64,000 nt of DNA from Cryptobacterium curtum DSM 15641 (GTDB taxonomy: Bacteria > Actinomycetota > Coriobacteriia > Coriobacteriales > Eggerthellaceae): assembly GCF_000023845.1 (NCBI RefSeq), contig NC_013170.1, positions 1,553,805 to 1,617,804 on the forward strand. The letters run 5' to 3'. A program made the position numbers and the translations under genes. Position 1 is the stretch's first letter. Each line of letters opens with the position of its first letter. A model generated the notes under the pieces. It had not been told where the DNA came from. It saw only the letters and a program-made list of their open reading frames with translations, and made no database searches. This document shows, piece after piece, positions 17,397 through 25,577 of the stretch.

Positions 17397-19181
17397 ATGT
17401 CTGCTATAGCCAACCATACTATTTCTTTGATCCGCTCGCGCCCTGTGCGGGCGGATCGATTGTGGTCTGCATTCTTTTGTCTGGTGACCCTGTTTTCAAT
17501 AGGCACACTCGCAAGCGTGGCAATAACCACCGCAGTACAAGGATGGCCTGTGGTGCACGAAATCGGGCTCGACTCCTTTTTGTTTGGACAGTCTTGGATG
17601 CCAGTAGACTTTGGCACGGGTACAACATTCGGCATCTTCAACTTTATATGTGCCACATTGATCGTATCTGCTTTGGCACTGGCTCTGTCGTTTGTTGTCT
17701 CGGTGGGAGCGGCGCTCTTTCTTTCGTGTGCAGGCAGCACTACCGTGCGCAATATAGTTTACCCAGCTATCGACTTGCTTGCAGGTATCCCCTCAGTGGT
17801 ATATGGGTTCGTGGGTCTTGTTGTAGTAGTCAAACTGTTTCTTGCTGCAGGGCACCCCTCAGGGAGCTGTGTACTCGCTGCCGCTATCGTGCTTGCTGTG
17901 ATGGTTGTTCCCTTCATGGTGTCATCTATGAGCGATACCATGACCGCTGTTAAGCAAACATATTTAACCGCATCATATCTGCTAGGTGTACCGCGGTGGT
18001 ACGGCATATACGCTATTGTCTTGCCAGCATCCATACGCATGTTATGGCCAAGCGTTATGTTGGCGTTTGCGCGTGCTATGGGTGAAACAATGGCGGTAAT
18101 GATGGTTGTGGGAAACGCGAATCTTTTCCCAACTCTGCTCGGAAAGGGCGAAACCATCGCATCGTTGATTGCGCTAGAAATGGGGACTGCTGCTGTCGAC
18201 AGCACTCACATGCACGCGCTGTTCGCCGCGGGGTTTGTATTGCTGGTTATCGTGTTTACGGTCGATGTGATCGCCAACCTCATAAAAAATAGGATGCATC
18301 GGCGCACTACTTATAGTAGCGGGACAAGCACGTGGATACTCGGCCGCGTGGGCGCACGTTTAGTGCAAGCATGGGCCTATGCAAGCATTACTCTTGTGAT
18401 AGGCACCGTGGTGTTCTTATTCGCTTATGTGTTCGTGCAGGGCGCAAGCTGCATGTCCTGGGACTTTATTTTTGACAGTCCATCAGGTGCTATCTTAGGA
18501 ACCGAAGGCGGCGTTTTCCCAGCGATAGCGGGTAGCATCTGGTTTAGTGTGTGTGCCCTCGTAATTGCCGCTCCCCTTGCCATCGGAACAGCCATTTTTA
18601 CTACTTTTTATTGCAAGCATAGGACAATAGCTGCTGCTATCAGGCGCATTATTGCCTGCACAGCGGGTGCACCTTCTATCGTGCTAGGACTTTTCGCTTA
18701 CATGTTGTTAGTAAACGAACTTAAGCTGGGACGCTGCATTCTTGCTGGTGGCGTAGCGCTGGCATTAATGATTATCCCTTTTATCGAGGTGCGAGCTGAA
18801 AAAGCACTTATGAGTATCCCGCGCGAACTTATAGTGAATGCGCGTAGTCTGGGATGTTCTACGTCGTACGTGCTGCGCACCATCGCTATACCGTACTGCC
18901 TAGGAGAGTTATTCAGCAGCTTAGTGCTGGGCGGATGCTACGCTCTTGGCGCAACGGCTCCGTTGATATTTACCGGTGGCGTGGCCTATGCGCCCGTGCC
19001 AACCAGTATATTTGATCCAGCAATGGCACTCCCTTTGCATCTGTACTTGATGCTAGCGCAAGGCACGACTGTCCCGCAGGTCTACGCAACCGCATTCGTA
19101 CTGATGACACTAGTACTTTTTGTCAATCTTATTGTTACGGTAGGCGCACAATGGGGAAAGAAGCAATGGAACCAATACTGA
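17397..19181 (+). CDS. pstCA: fused phosphate permease PstC-PstA
   Basis: The protein joins two binding-protein-dependent transport membrane domains that are usually separate subunits. The N-terminal half (PstC-like) has the ATPase-contact loop around SYLLGVPRWYGIYAIVLP. The C-terminal half (PstA-like) has it around ARSLGCSTSYVLRTIAIP. Each half has about six membrane helices. The frame is open back to a TTG at 17349 inside pstS, but the ATG at 17397 is the first good codon. No strong ribosome-binding site precedes it, so coupling to pstS translation is likely. The end overlaps the start of pstB. Confidence 0.9.
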   Translation: MSAIANHTISLIRSRPVRADRLWSAFFCLVTLFSIGTLASVAITTAVQGWPVVHEIGLDSFLFGQSWMPVDFGTGTTFGIFNFICATLIVSALALALSFVVSVGAALFLSCAGSTTVRNIVYPAIDLLAGIPSVVYGFVGLVVVVKLFLAAGHPSGSCVLAAAIVLAVMVVPFMVSSMSDTMTAVKQTYLTASYLLGVPRWYGIYAIVLPASIRMLWPSVMLAFARAMGETMAVMMVVGNANLFPTLLGKGETIASLIALEMGTAAVDSTHMHALFAAGFVLLVIVFTVDVIANLIKNRMHRRTTYSSGTSTWILGRVGARLVQAWAYASITLVIGTVVFLFAYVFVQGASCMSWDFIFDSPSGAILGTEGGVFPAIAGSIWFSVCALVIAAPLAIGTAIFTTFYCKHRTIAAAIRRIIACTAGAPSIVLGLFAYMLLVNELKLGRCILAGGVALALMIIPFIEVRAEKALMSIPRELIVNARSLGCSTSYVLRTIAIPYCLGELFSSLVLGGCYALGATAPLIFTGGVAYAPVPTSIFDPAMALPLHLYLMLAQGTTVPQVYATAFVLMTLVLFVNLIVTVGAQWGKKQWNQY

Positions 19182-19909
19182 CACTTGAACATGTTTCAGC
19201 TTCGTACAGCAATGCTCCTGTTTTAGATGACGTTTCCTTTACTGTCCAGCCTCACTTAGTTACGGCAATTATAGGATCTTCGGGTTGTGGAAAATCAACT
19301 TTGCTTTCATGCATTAATCGAACTATCGAACTGACGGACGGGGCCAGTTGGAGCGGACGCGTTCTTCTTAAAGGGGCCGACATCACCCAACAGCAGGCTG
19401 ACTGGGTGCGCGAGCAGATTGGTCTCGTACTGCAGAACCCTGCTCCATTTCCATTCTCCATTGAGCGCAACATGACCTATGCGTTGCGCTACCAGGGTAT
19501 ACGCGATAAAAAGTGCCTTGACGAACAGGTACGGCATTATCTGAACCAAGTGGGATTGCTTGACGAAATTGATGGGGATCTCAAGCGCAGCGCTTTGGAA
19601 CTCTCAGGTGGACAGCAGCAAAGACTGTGCATCGCACGTGCTTTAACGGTGTGCCCTCAGGTGCTCATGCTTGATGAGCCGTGCTCGGCATTGGACGTGG
19701 CGAGTACACACATAATTGAAAACATCATCACGCAACTGAAGAAAACAACGACTGTATTGTTGGTCACGCACAATTTGGCGCAAGCGCAACGTATAGCGGA
19801 CCGTGTGGTATGCCTCGCTGAAGGAAAATTAGTAAAGGAAGGTGCGGCAGAGCACTTCTTCGACGAAAATGGACCTGACCACGATCTACTCCGTGAGCTA
19901 TACCGCTAA
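19166..19909 (+). CDS. pstB: phosphate ABC transporter ATPase
   Basis: The ATP-binding subunit shows Walker A GSSGCGKST, signature LSGGQQQRLCIARAL, Walker B VLMLDEPCSALD and the switch His in LLVTHN. It powers phosphate import with PstS and PstCA. The ATG at 19166 behind GGGGAAAG is preferred over the in-frame ATG at 19151. No phoU, the usual next gene, follows. Confidence 0.95.
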   Translation: MEPILTLEHVSASYSNAPVLDDVSFTVQPHLVTAIIGSSGCGKSTLLSCINRTIELTDGASWSGRVLLKGADITQQQADWVREQIGLVLQNPAPFPFSIERNMTYALRYQGIRDKKCLDEQVRHYLNQVGLLDEIDGDLKRSALELSGGQQQRLCIARALTVCPQVLMLDEPCSALDVASTHIIENIITQLKKTTTVLLVTHNLAQAQRIADRVVCLAEGKLVKEGAAEHFFDENGPDHDLLRELYR

Positions 19910-19927
19910 GGCTCCGACAGGAACAGC

Positions 19928-20095
19928 TTGTGGAAGGTGTGGGAGACGGTGCCTCCCCTCAAGACGAACTCACTACCCAGAAGCAAGCCGTTCGCCATCT
20001 CGCTCACATCCATCTACAAGTTCATACACCAGGGCGAAATAATCCAAGAATATCTCATCGAGCGCGATCTACTACGTCGAGCGACACCAGCTTGA
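19928..20095 (+). pseudogene. possible transposase remnant in the pst downstream gap
   Basis: An open frame without a start ends at TGA 20093-20095. It contains AISLTSIYKFIHQGEI, which resembles the helix-turn-helix of IS30-type transposases (S-x-x-(S/T)-IY-(R/K)-x-I-x-x-G). No catalytic domain, terminal repeats or flanking duplication are visible. This is a tentative call; the rest of 19910-20205 shows nothing else. Confidence 0.25.
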
Positions 20096-20205
20096 ATACC
20101 AGCAGAAAACCGATGCACTATGTGTCGCGATAAGGCCGCCTTTCAATCCTCTATACTTTCCACAGTTGATGCTTTTACTTGCTCGTGTAGAGATTGGAAC
20201 CAACC

Positions 20206-21093
20206 ATGAAAAATACTTTTGATTTCTCTCAAGCTGATCTTCAACGCCTTTTTGAGCTTGGAGGGATTGCTCTATCAAACGACAAGAAAGACGTAGCCGA
20301 GCTCTCTCCTAATGATGATCTCGTAGATGCGGATCCTATTGAGTACAACCCCGATATCGAGATTCTTTTACATGAGCTGGCCGAAGCTGCGCTCTCATAC
20401 GATCCAGATTTATTTTCCCAGTTTGTTGAAGAAAATAGACCTCGAATTATGGAAGCCGCTTCTTGTGATGACCGCGTTGGGGAACTCCTCCTTCTTGGAT
20501 TCCGATACGGCGTTTCGCAAGGTAGTGGCACATGTATGAACGACTTAGGTGCGCTCTATTACATGGGGGACATCGTTGATCAAAACTACGAGAAGGCACG
20601 TCAATTTTATGAGATGGCCATCGACCACGGATGTCTCCAGTCAATAATTAATCTCGGCTATATTTATGAATATGGTCGTACAGGTGAACCTGACTGCGCC
20701 CGCGCTTACGAGTGTTATGCTTTGGCGGCAGCTCTTGCTCCTTCTTATGAAGCGGTCTATAAGCTGGGCGATATGTACTCCCGCGGTCAGTCGGTCAAAC
20801 GTGATATGCGTCGCGCCTTTGCGCTATGGCAAAGAAGTTTTGAGCTTGCTGATGGGGCTGTGCAGGTTGCTCAGCCTGCTATTCGGATGGCGCAGACTCT
20901 CATTGATTCTAAATGTGAGAAATGGAACCTGGAACTTGATCCATTCAGTGCGCTTTCGCTCTTTCAACAGGCGGAAATCGGACTTCGTATCGATATCGCC
21001 AACGGTCAAACTTACTATACAAAGCGCCTCACGCAGGCCATTGAAGGACAGGAAAAAGCGCGCACTATGCTTGACGAAAGCAATCTTGATTGA
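20206..21093 (+). CDS. Sel1-like (SLR/TPR) repeat protein
   Basis: After an acidic N-terminal region of about 105 residues come Sel1-type repeats. The first is around residues 110-145 (MNDLGALYYMGDIVDQNYEK), with further ones at INLGYIYEYG and VYKLGDMYSRG. Such arrays form protein-binding solenoids in the cytosol. A TTG-started frame begins at 20194, but the ATG at 20206 gives a more usual start. No partner is suggested by the neighbours. Confidence 0.8.
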   Translation: MKNTFDFSQADLQRLFELGGIALSNDKKDVAELSPNDDLVDADPIEYNPDIEILLHELAEAALSYDPDLFSQFVEENRPRIMEAASCDDRVGELLLLGFRYGVSQGSGTCMNDLGALYYMGDIVDQNYEKARQFYEMAIDHGCLQSIINLGYIYEYGRTGEPDCARAYECYALAAALAPSYEAVYKLGDMYSRGQSVKRDMRRAFALWQRSFELADGAVQVAQPAIRMAQTLIDSKCEKWNLELDPFSALSLFQQAEIGLRIDIANGQTYYTKRLTQAIEGQEKARTMLDESNLD

Positions 21094-21127
21094 TGTTAAT
21101 GGCCATAGCCGGAACAGCGCGACAGCT

Positions 21128-21739
21128 CTATTCTGGATTCTCTTCTTGGCTCATGAAAAGGGATGTTGTTACATTTCCAAATACCGCATCAATATGCATT
21201 GCGAGTTCTCGCCATGCGGCTGTTTTGCCAAAATCAGATTCGAGGGCTAAAGCGAGCGAATGGTAATACCAGGCGTGCTGTGCAGGGTCCTTCTGGTTGA
21301 AACGATTCCATAGCTCATTGCCGAGTGCTTCAAAGTCACGATGTATAGCCCTCATATTGGAAAGCTTGTCGCCAAGGCAGATGAGTTTCACAGCTGGATC
21401 TTTGGTCGACTTGATATGCTCTATCGTTTCCTTTTTGCGAACTCGCCACGTTTCAGCAGCTGGTATATCCTCGCGCTTGTTTTCAGATTCACCTGCGACA
21501 AGAGTGGCCACCCGAGCCCCAAACTGCTGCTCGATTTTATCGACAGTCGCACTGGTGTCTTCTACAACATCGTGCAACACAGCGGCAGACAGTACCTCCA
21601 AGTCGTCCGTAACTATCGCGCATATTGCCGCAGCCTCAAGCGGATGAAGGATGTAAGGGATCGAAGTGCCCTTGCGCACCTGGCCCGCATGCGCTTGCGT
21701 GGCGAACTCAATTGCTTTATCGAGAATCGTATTCTCCAC
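21128..21739 (-). CDS. MESH1-like HD-domain hydrolase (small alarmone hydrolase candidate)
   Basis: The 203-residue protein is one HD fold close to the hydrolase domain of RelA/SpoT and to MESH1. The metal and catalytic marks are QVRKGTSIPYILHPLEAA, AAVLHDVVEDT (HD) and the later CLGDKLSNMR. There is no synthetase or TGS/ACT domain, so hydrolysis of (p)ppGpp or another nucleotide is the likely activity. Translation starts at GTG 21739 behind GAGG. It is convergent with the Sel1 gene. Confidence 0.85.
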   Translation of the reverse strand: MENTILDKAIEFATQAHAGQVRKGTSIPYILHPLEAAAICAIVTDDLEVLSAAVLHDVVEDTSATVDKIEQQFGARVATLVAGESENKREDIPAAETWRVRKKETIEHIKSTKDPAVKLICLGDKLSNMRAIHRDFEALGNELWNRFNQKDPAQHAWYYHSLALALESDFGKTAAWRELAMHIDAVFGNVTTSLFMSQEENPE

Positions 21740-21855
21740 ATTCAGCCTCGCTTCCCTGTCTGCACTGCACTTGTACTGCAGAGCGCTTCACTGACGATAA
21801 TAGAACATATAACCTGGTGGAATTTCATTAATAGCTCGAGAAAAGGATAAGAAAT

Positions 21856-22185
21856 ATGTCTGGGGAGGAACCCTCCGAAAACGTAACAACAATTTCCTTT
21901 CTCAATGACAATCAAATCAAGAATCTGATATACACCGTACGCGGCAAGCAGGTCATACTCGACAGCGATCTTGCCAAGCTGTACGAGGTCGAAACCGGCG
22001 CCCTTAATCGCGCCGTCTCACGCAATGTCGAGAGATTTTCCGAGAACTTCCAATTTCGTCTGACTCGAAATGAGTTCATAGACTTGAGATTCCAAAATGG
22101 AATCATCAATGCGATTCTGGATGCAGTCGGCAAGAGGCGGCACATGCTCGCGGCGAGGACCCCGTTGTTGATTCGGTGCATCTAG
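21856..22185 (+). CDS. ORF6N-domain protein, C-terminally replaced
   Basis: Residues 14-75 form an ORF6N (KilA-N-related) DNA-binding domain: IYTVRGKQVILDSDLAKLYEV, then ALNRAVSRNVERFSENFQFRLT. Intact relatives run on for 100 or more residues. Here the frame leaves the family after about NEFIDLRFQNG and finishes by reading antisense through an hsdR remnant. It is therefore a truncated gene. AGAAAAGGATAAGAA precedes the ATG. Such genes are common beside phage and restriction loci. Confidence 0.75.
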   Translation: MSGEEPSENVTTISFLNDNQIKNLIYTVRGKQVILDSDLAKLYEVETGALNRAVSRNVERFSENFQFRLTRNEFIDLRFQNGIINAILDAVGKRRHMLAARTPLLIRCI

Positions 22186-22452
22186 TCGCAGAGGATAACC
22201 ACGTCGTGGTCAGGAATTATAAGCTCTATGTCAGGGTTATTGAACTTCTGAATGAGGATGAAGATAAAACTCGGATTGCCCTTGAGCTTGCGAACTAGGT
22301 CATCCGCTCGTGGCAATGTAGCTTCCCGGGTCTGATGTCTCCACGCAGCCGCAGTTGTCGTAGGCATAGACGAGCTCCCAGCCCATTTTGTGGAGCAACT
22401 CGCCAGCGGTGGTCTGCGCGACTTCTTCCTCTGAATAGCGACTCTTTGTCAT
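22085..22452 (-). pseudogene. hsdR: hsdR remnant (type I restriction subunit), internally deleted and frameshifted
   Basis: From ATG 22452 the minus strand encodes an HsdR-like N-terminus (TTAGELLHKMGWELVYAYDN, then GSYIAT) that stops at 22300. An overlapping frame continues with GNPSFIFILIQKFNNPD and IPDHDVVILCD, the helicase motif II region. An in-frame TAG stands where DEAHR is expected, followed by HRINNGVLAASMCRLLPTA, matching the HR-x-x-x-G-x-LA-x-x-M-R-x-x-LPNA stretch of the family. The nuclease domain, Walker A and the rest are gone. AAGGTG before the ATG and 9 bp to the upstream stop show it once followed the 430-residue gene. Confidence 0.75.
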
Positions 22453-22461
22453 GACAGCACC

Positions 22462-23754
22462 TTAAACGTTTCCTCTATATGCCTCATCCTGCGGAATTAG
22501 CTGGTTGATCCAGCAATCGTGACGGAGCGAGATCTCGTACAGTGCAACACGGAAGAGCATGTATAACTCCTCGTCGCAGTCATTGACCAGATCCATTGTG
22601 ACGTACGGACGGAATACAGGCTCAACCTCCTTGAGCATGAGTCTGCCCCACGCAGCATTGTCTGAACCCCTTGTTCCGTCCAGGTAGCCGACCTTTTCAA
22701 GTTGATAGCCAAACTCTGCGAGCTCTTTACAGCGTCTGTCTCCATATTCGAGATTCTCAAACAATACCCAACCGGAATTGTCGCCTACGATACTACCGTG
22801 TTCAGGCCCCTTACGGGACATGTCGCGTAGTACGTTCAGTTGCAAGCTTAGGGCAAACCGCCAGGCGTTTGCATACCTTTCTGCAGCTTCCCGGTTTGCG
22901 GCGTTGGATGGCTTGAACGCGACCGCTCTCTTTGCAAAGTCGTACACAAAATCGTTGTCCATACCGAAACGTTCCGCCTCGACCTGCTTAAGGCGCTCGA
23001 TGTATTCAATCTCAGATTCGCCTTCCAAGCGATTGGGGACAGGAGTATTTCGAAACTCCTGAATCTTACTTTCTTGGAATCGCTCTAGTGCAACGCTGAT
23101 CTTATTGAGAAGGTTGTAGCGGTATTTTATATATGCGAACACCTGATCCATATGAACGCAGATGTCCTCACCCCAGCTGTTTGCGTCGTTGGTGAACGCA
23201 TGCCCATGCAAGTCGCAATGCCACATATCCTCAAAAATGGATTCTCGGATCCACGTTACATAAGGACAAGTGACAATGTCGATATCATGATATGTGCCCT
23301 TGTATCGGTTTGTTTCTGTAGGATGTACAGCGCAGAGCGAGCGCAAGAACTCAAAGTACTTCTTATCCGTGCCTTTGCCGTCACTGCCAGGCATGTGAAA
23401 AGCGCCGATTCGTGCGTTTTCTTCCTTCAAGTCTACGTCGAAGATATCCGCTAACATGTCAATGCTGTTGAGCACAACGGAAGCATTGTTGATAAAGTTT
23501 ATAAAGTCGAAAGCGCTCCCATGCTCCATCACTCCAAGGGTTTGGTCATTTAGATAGCCAATGGTATCTCGTATCCGATGCACACAGGCGCAGATGCAAT
23601 CCCACGCCGGCACTCCGCGATATCTTTTCTTATCAAATGCTTTTTCGATAAACGAGACTTGTTCGGAAATGTGTTCATGCGCATCAAGAGTTGCATTGAA
23701 CTCTTCAATAATATCTGGATTGAGATGTATCTGAAACGTCTTTGTTTCTCTCAT
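22462..23754 (-). CDS. conserved-looking protein of unknown function inside a type I R-M remnant
   Basis: The 430-residue protein is intact, soluble and predominantly helical, with Trp/Cys/His-rich segments such as AWDCICACVHRIRDTI and MWHCDLHGHAFTND. I recognise no domain and no catalytic signature. It starts 2 bp after the stop of an hsdS fragment and ends 9 bp before the ATG of an hsdR fragment. It therefore sat inside the hsd operon and has outlived its neighbours. A regulatory or accessory defence role is inference from position only. Confidence 0.75.
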   Translation of the reverse strand: MRETKTFQIHLNPDIIEEFNATLDAHEHISEQVSFIEKAFDKKRYRGVPAWDCICACVHRIRDTIGYLNDQTLGVMEHGSAFDFINFINNASVVLNSIDMLADIFDVDLKEENARIGAFHMPGSDGKGTDKKYFEFLRSLCAVHPTETNRYKGTYHDIDIVTCPYVTWIRESIFEDMWHCDLHGHAFTNDANSWGEDICVHMDQVFAYIKYRYNLLNKISVALERFQESKIQEFRNTPVPNRLEGESEIEYIERLKQVEAERFGMDNDFVYDFAKRAVAFKPSNAANREAAERYANAWRFALSLQLNVLRDMSRKGPEHGSIVGDNSGWVLFENLEYGDRRCKELAEFGYQLEKVGYLDGTRGSDNAAWGRLMLKEVEPVFRPYVTMDLVNDCDEELYMLFRVALYEISLRHDCWINQLIPQDEAYRGNV

Positions 23755-23756
23755 GT

Positions 23757-23858
23757 TCAGATCTCTATCTCGTCAGACATAAGCTTGGGCAGGAGACGGT
23801 CACGCATCTCGGTTAGCGCGATTATTTGTTTCTGTAATAAGAGACGGTGTTCAGTCAT
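23757..23858 (-). pseudogene. hsdS: hsdS 3' fragment (type I specificity subunit)
   Basis: The 33 codons read TEHRLLLQKQIIALTEMRD then RLLPKLMSDEIEI and stop. This is the C-terminal helix typical of HsdS, which ends in x-LLPKLMSGEI-x-V. Everything upstream (both target-recognition domains) is missing, and the attachment-like repeat of the island begins 65 bp away. The reading frame has an ATG at 23858 with no good ribosome-binding site. Confidence 0.75.
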
Positions 23859-23923
23859 GGGTCCCGCCACCTTTGAATTATAGGGTATAGGGGGTTATAT
23901 GGTTTAGACAGATGTCGGTCAAA

Positions 23924-23953
23924 AGAAAACCCCGGCCTGTTTTCGCAGGTCAG
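23924..23953. repeat. attL-like repeat of the defence island
   Basis: Thirty bases match 32898-32927 in direct orientation with three mismatches. The shared core is CCTGTTTTCGCAG. The integrase-like gene begins 120 bp inside, as usual for tRNA-targeted islands. Confidence 0.65.
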
Positions 23954-24014
23954 CGGCTTGCCTGCAAATATCTGGTTTCTGGCAAATCTCTGAAATCGGC
24001 AGTTCCGAAAACGC

Positions 24015-24033
24015 TTTGTCGGCAATTTGTCGG
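24015..24033 (+). repeat. inner end repeat, left copy
   Basis: TTTGTCGGCAATTTGTCGG matches 32863-32881 at 17 of 19 positions, same orientation, and itself contains two TGTCGG half-sites 11 bp apart. It could be an integrase arm site. It could also be the 3' end of former integrase genes, since both copies translate to C-R-Q-x-V-G. Confidence 0.5.
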
Positions 24034-24074
24034 TAAGGAACCTATGTGGAAAACTCCACGCGAAAGGAACTGCG

Positions 24075-24824
24075 ATGAAGTACACGAGCAGGGGCCTCAG
24101 GCAACGGGGCGCCAAGGACCAGTGGGAGGCGACGCTCTCGCACACCGACCCCGTCACGGGCGAGTCCGTCAGGTCATACCACACCATTTCCGCGAAGACC
24201 CGCAAGCAGGCGGAGAGGAAGCGCGACAAGCTGATACTGGACCTCGAGCGCAAGAGCGGCACGGCCGGCAGCAGCATGACGGTGCGCGAGTTCATGGACA
24301 TGTTCCTGGACTACAAGGAGAAGAGCGGCACCATCGAGCCCGCCACCGTGCGCGGCTACCGCGCCGAGGCGAGGCAGATCTGCCGCTGGCTGGGCGACGT
24401 GAGGCTCGGCGACCTCTCGATCCTGCAGGTCAACGGCTGGATGCACGACATGGCCGAGGCCGGCTACGCGCCCAAGAGCGACGCGAAGCCGTTCCGGCTG
24501 CTCAAGCAGGCGCTGAAGTACGCCATGGCCATCGACATCCTCGAAGACGGCTGGTGCCACGGCAAGGACGCCATCGACTTCATAGCCACCGACGAGGACG
24601 GCGAGCTGGTCTTCGTCAGCTGCGAGGTCAACGCCAACACCGGCGAGGGCATCCCCGACGAGCATCCCGACCGCAGGGCGTTCGAGCGGATGGCAGTCGC
24701 GTACCTGTCCGAATCGGACATGGAGAGCACGGTGGTCTGCTTCGACATCGTGAGCGTGCTCATCGTCGGAGAGAGCCGGGCGCTCCTCCGCCACCACGTC
24801 AACGCGCTCAACCCTCTGGGGTAG
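24075..24824 (+). CDS. chimeric tyrosine recombinase lacking the catalytic domain
   Basis: Residues 1-155 are the arm-binding and core-binding parts of a phage-type integrase (TVREFMDMFLDYKEK, then RLLKQALKYAMAIDIL). From about residue 156 (near 24540) the sequence becomes EDGWCHGKDAIDFIATDEDG and ends FDIVSVLIVGESRALLRHH. That resembles the C-terminal half of YraN/UPF0102-like proteins and not an integrase. The catalytic R, H-x-x-R and Y are absent, so recombination is not expected. AAAGGAAC precedes the ATG. GC content is far above that of the flanks. Confidence 0.8.
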   Translation: MKYTSRGLRQRGAKDQWEATLSHTDPVTGESVRSYHTISAKTRKQAERKRDKLILDLERKSGTAGSSMTVREFMDMFLDYKEKSGTIEPATVRGYRAEARQICRWLGDVRLGDLSILQVNGWMHDMAEAGYAPKSDAKPFRLLKQALKYAMAIDILEDGWCHGKDAIDFIATDEDGELVFVSCEVNANTGEGIPDEHPDRRAFERMAVAYLSESDMESTVVCFDIVSVLIVGESRALLRHHVNALNPLG

Positions 24825-24846
24825 GACCTCGCCCCAAGGCTTGACG

Positions 24847-24870
24847 GCCCGGGGCCTCACGGCCCCGGGC
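24847..24870. terminator. GC-rich perfect hairpin after the chimeric integrase
   Basis: GCCCGGGGCC pairs perfectly with GGCCCCGGGC around TCAC, 22 bp after the stop codon and 44 bp before the end of the convergent effector gene. No T run follows. Confidence 0.5.
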
Positions 24871-24914
24871 AGCCCCTCGGCGCAAGGTATACCAAGATGC
24901 CAGCGCCGAGGGAG

Positions 24915-25577
24915 CTATTCACTATCTTGCTTTCGCGTGAGCTCGATGTGCCCGCTTGTTGGTTTACTTCGGAGCGTTGCATAGTTTCCCACTGCTTTAC
25001 CCTTGATAATCCTCAATGAATTGAAGCCAGGATGGGTTCCGTCACGATTGGGGTCGAAAACGACGCTGTCGTCGATTGCTTTGTTGTGGTAGGAAAACTC
25101 CAGAGTGCACTCATCGTTTGCATCATCACAATCAACGATTCCTATGATGACTGCATAAGACTCCGAGGATTCTGCAAAGGTACAGTGCACACTCATTTTC
25201 GAATAGGTTTGTTTGATATTCATGGCCATTGGCATAATGGTCCTATCCCCAGTCTCGTTTTCATAAGAAGAATCGAGGGTTCCTACCCAGGTACCGCCAA
25301 TGTATGGAATATGATGCCAGCGCCTGAAAACCGAGGCGTTCCAAATCACGTTATCAAATAGAAGCCATATTAAACCAAACAGCACCATCGGCTCTAACGC
25401 TCCAATGACGCCTGCATATTCCAGCCAGGTAAGGCTCGGCATAGCCTCCACCAGAATGCTTATCAGCACGTTTGTCGGCCCGTAGAGAAGAATGGCCGCA
25501 ACTGTCGCAGTTGCTGCCGCCACGGCAACTACTGTTTTTCTTGTATCGTTCTCAACCGAATAGTGTCTCATTGCCAT
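24915..25577 (-). CDS. cap15: CBASS membrane effector, Cap15-like (two helices plus beta-barrel)
   Basis: The 220-residue protein has two N-terminal membrane helices (about residues 15-40 and 52-75) and then a beta-rich domain beginning GGTWVGTLDSSYE. This is the S-2TMbeta architecture of CD-NTase-associated protein 15. In this family the barrel senses the cyclic nucleotide and the membrane part disrupts the inner membrane. It overlaps the cap3 gene by 10 bases as the last gene of the operon. The assignment rests on architecture and position. Confidence 0.8.
   Translation of the reverse strand: MAMRHYSVENDTRKTVVAVAAATATVAAILLYGPTNVLISILVEAMPSLTWLEYAGVIGALEPMVLFGLIWLLFDNVIWNASVFRRWHHIPYIGGTWVGTLDSSYENETGDRTIMPMAMNIKQTYSKMSVHCTFAESSESYAVIIGIVDCDDANDECTLEFSYHNKAIDDSVVFDPNRDGTHPGFNSLRIIKGKAVGNYATLRSKPTSGHIELTRKQDSE

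Noticed and set aside
23912..24844. A 310-codon plus-strand frame across the integrase region
   Set aside because: It is the +1 shadow of the GC-rich integrase gene, made of Arg/Gly/Pro-rich nonsense; the integrase frame has a ribosome-binding site and recognisable domains.
24174..24860. Long minus-strand frame opposite the integrase
   Set aside because: High GC makes antisense frames stay open; the product (HGV-, LAA-rich) resembles no protein and has no ribosome-binding site.
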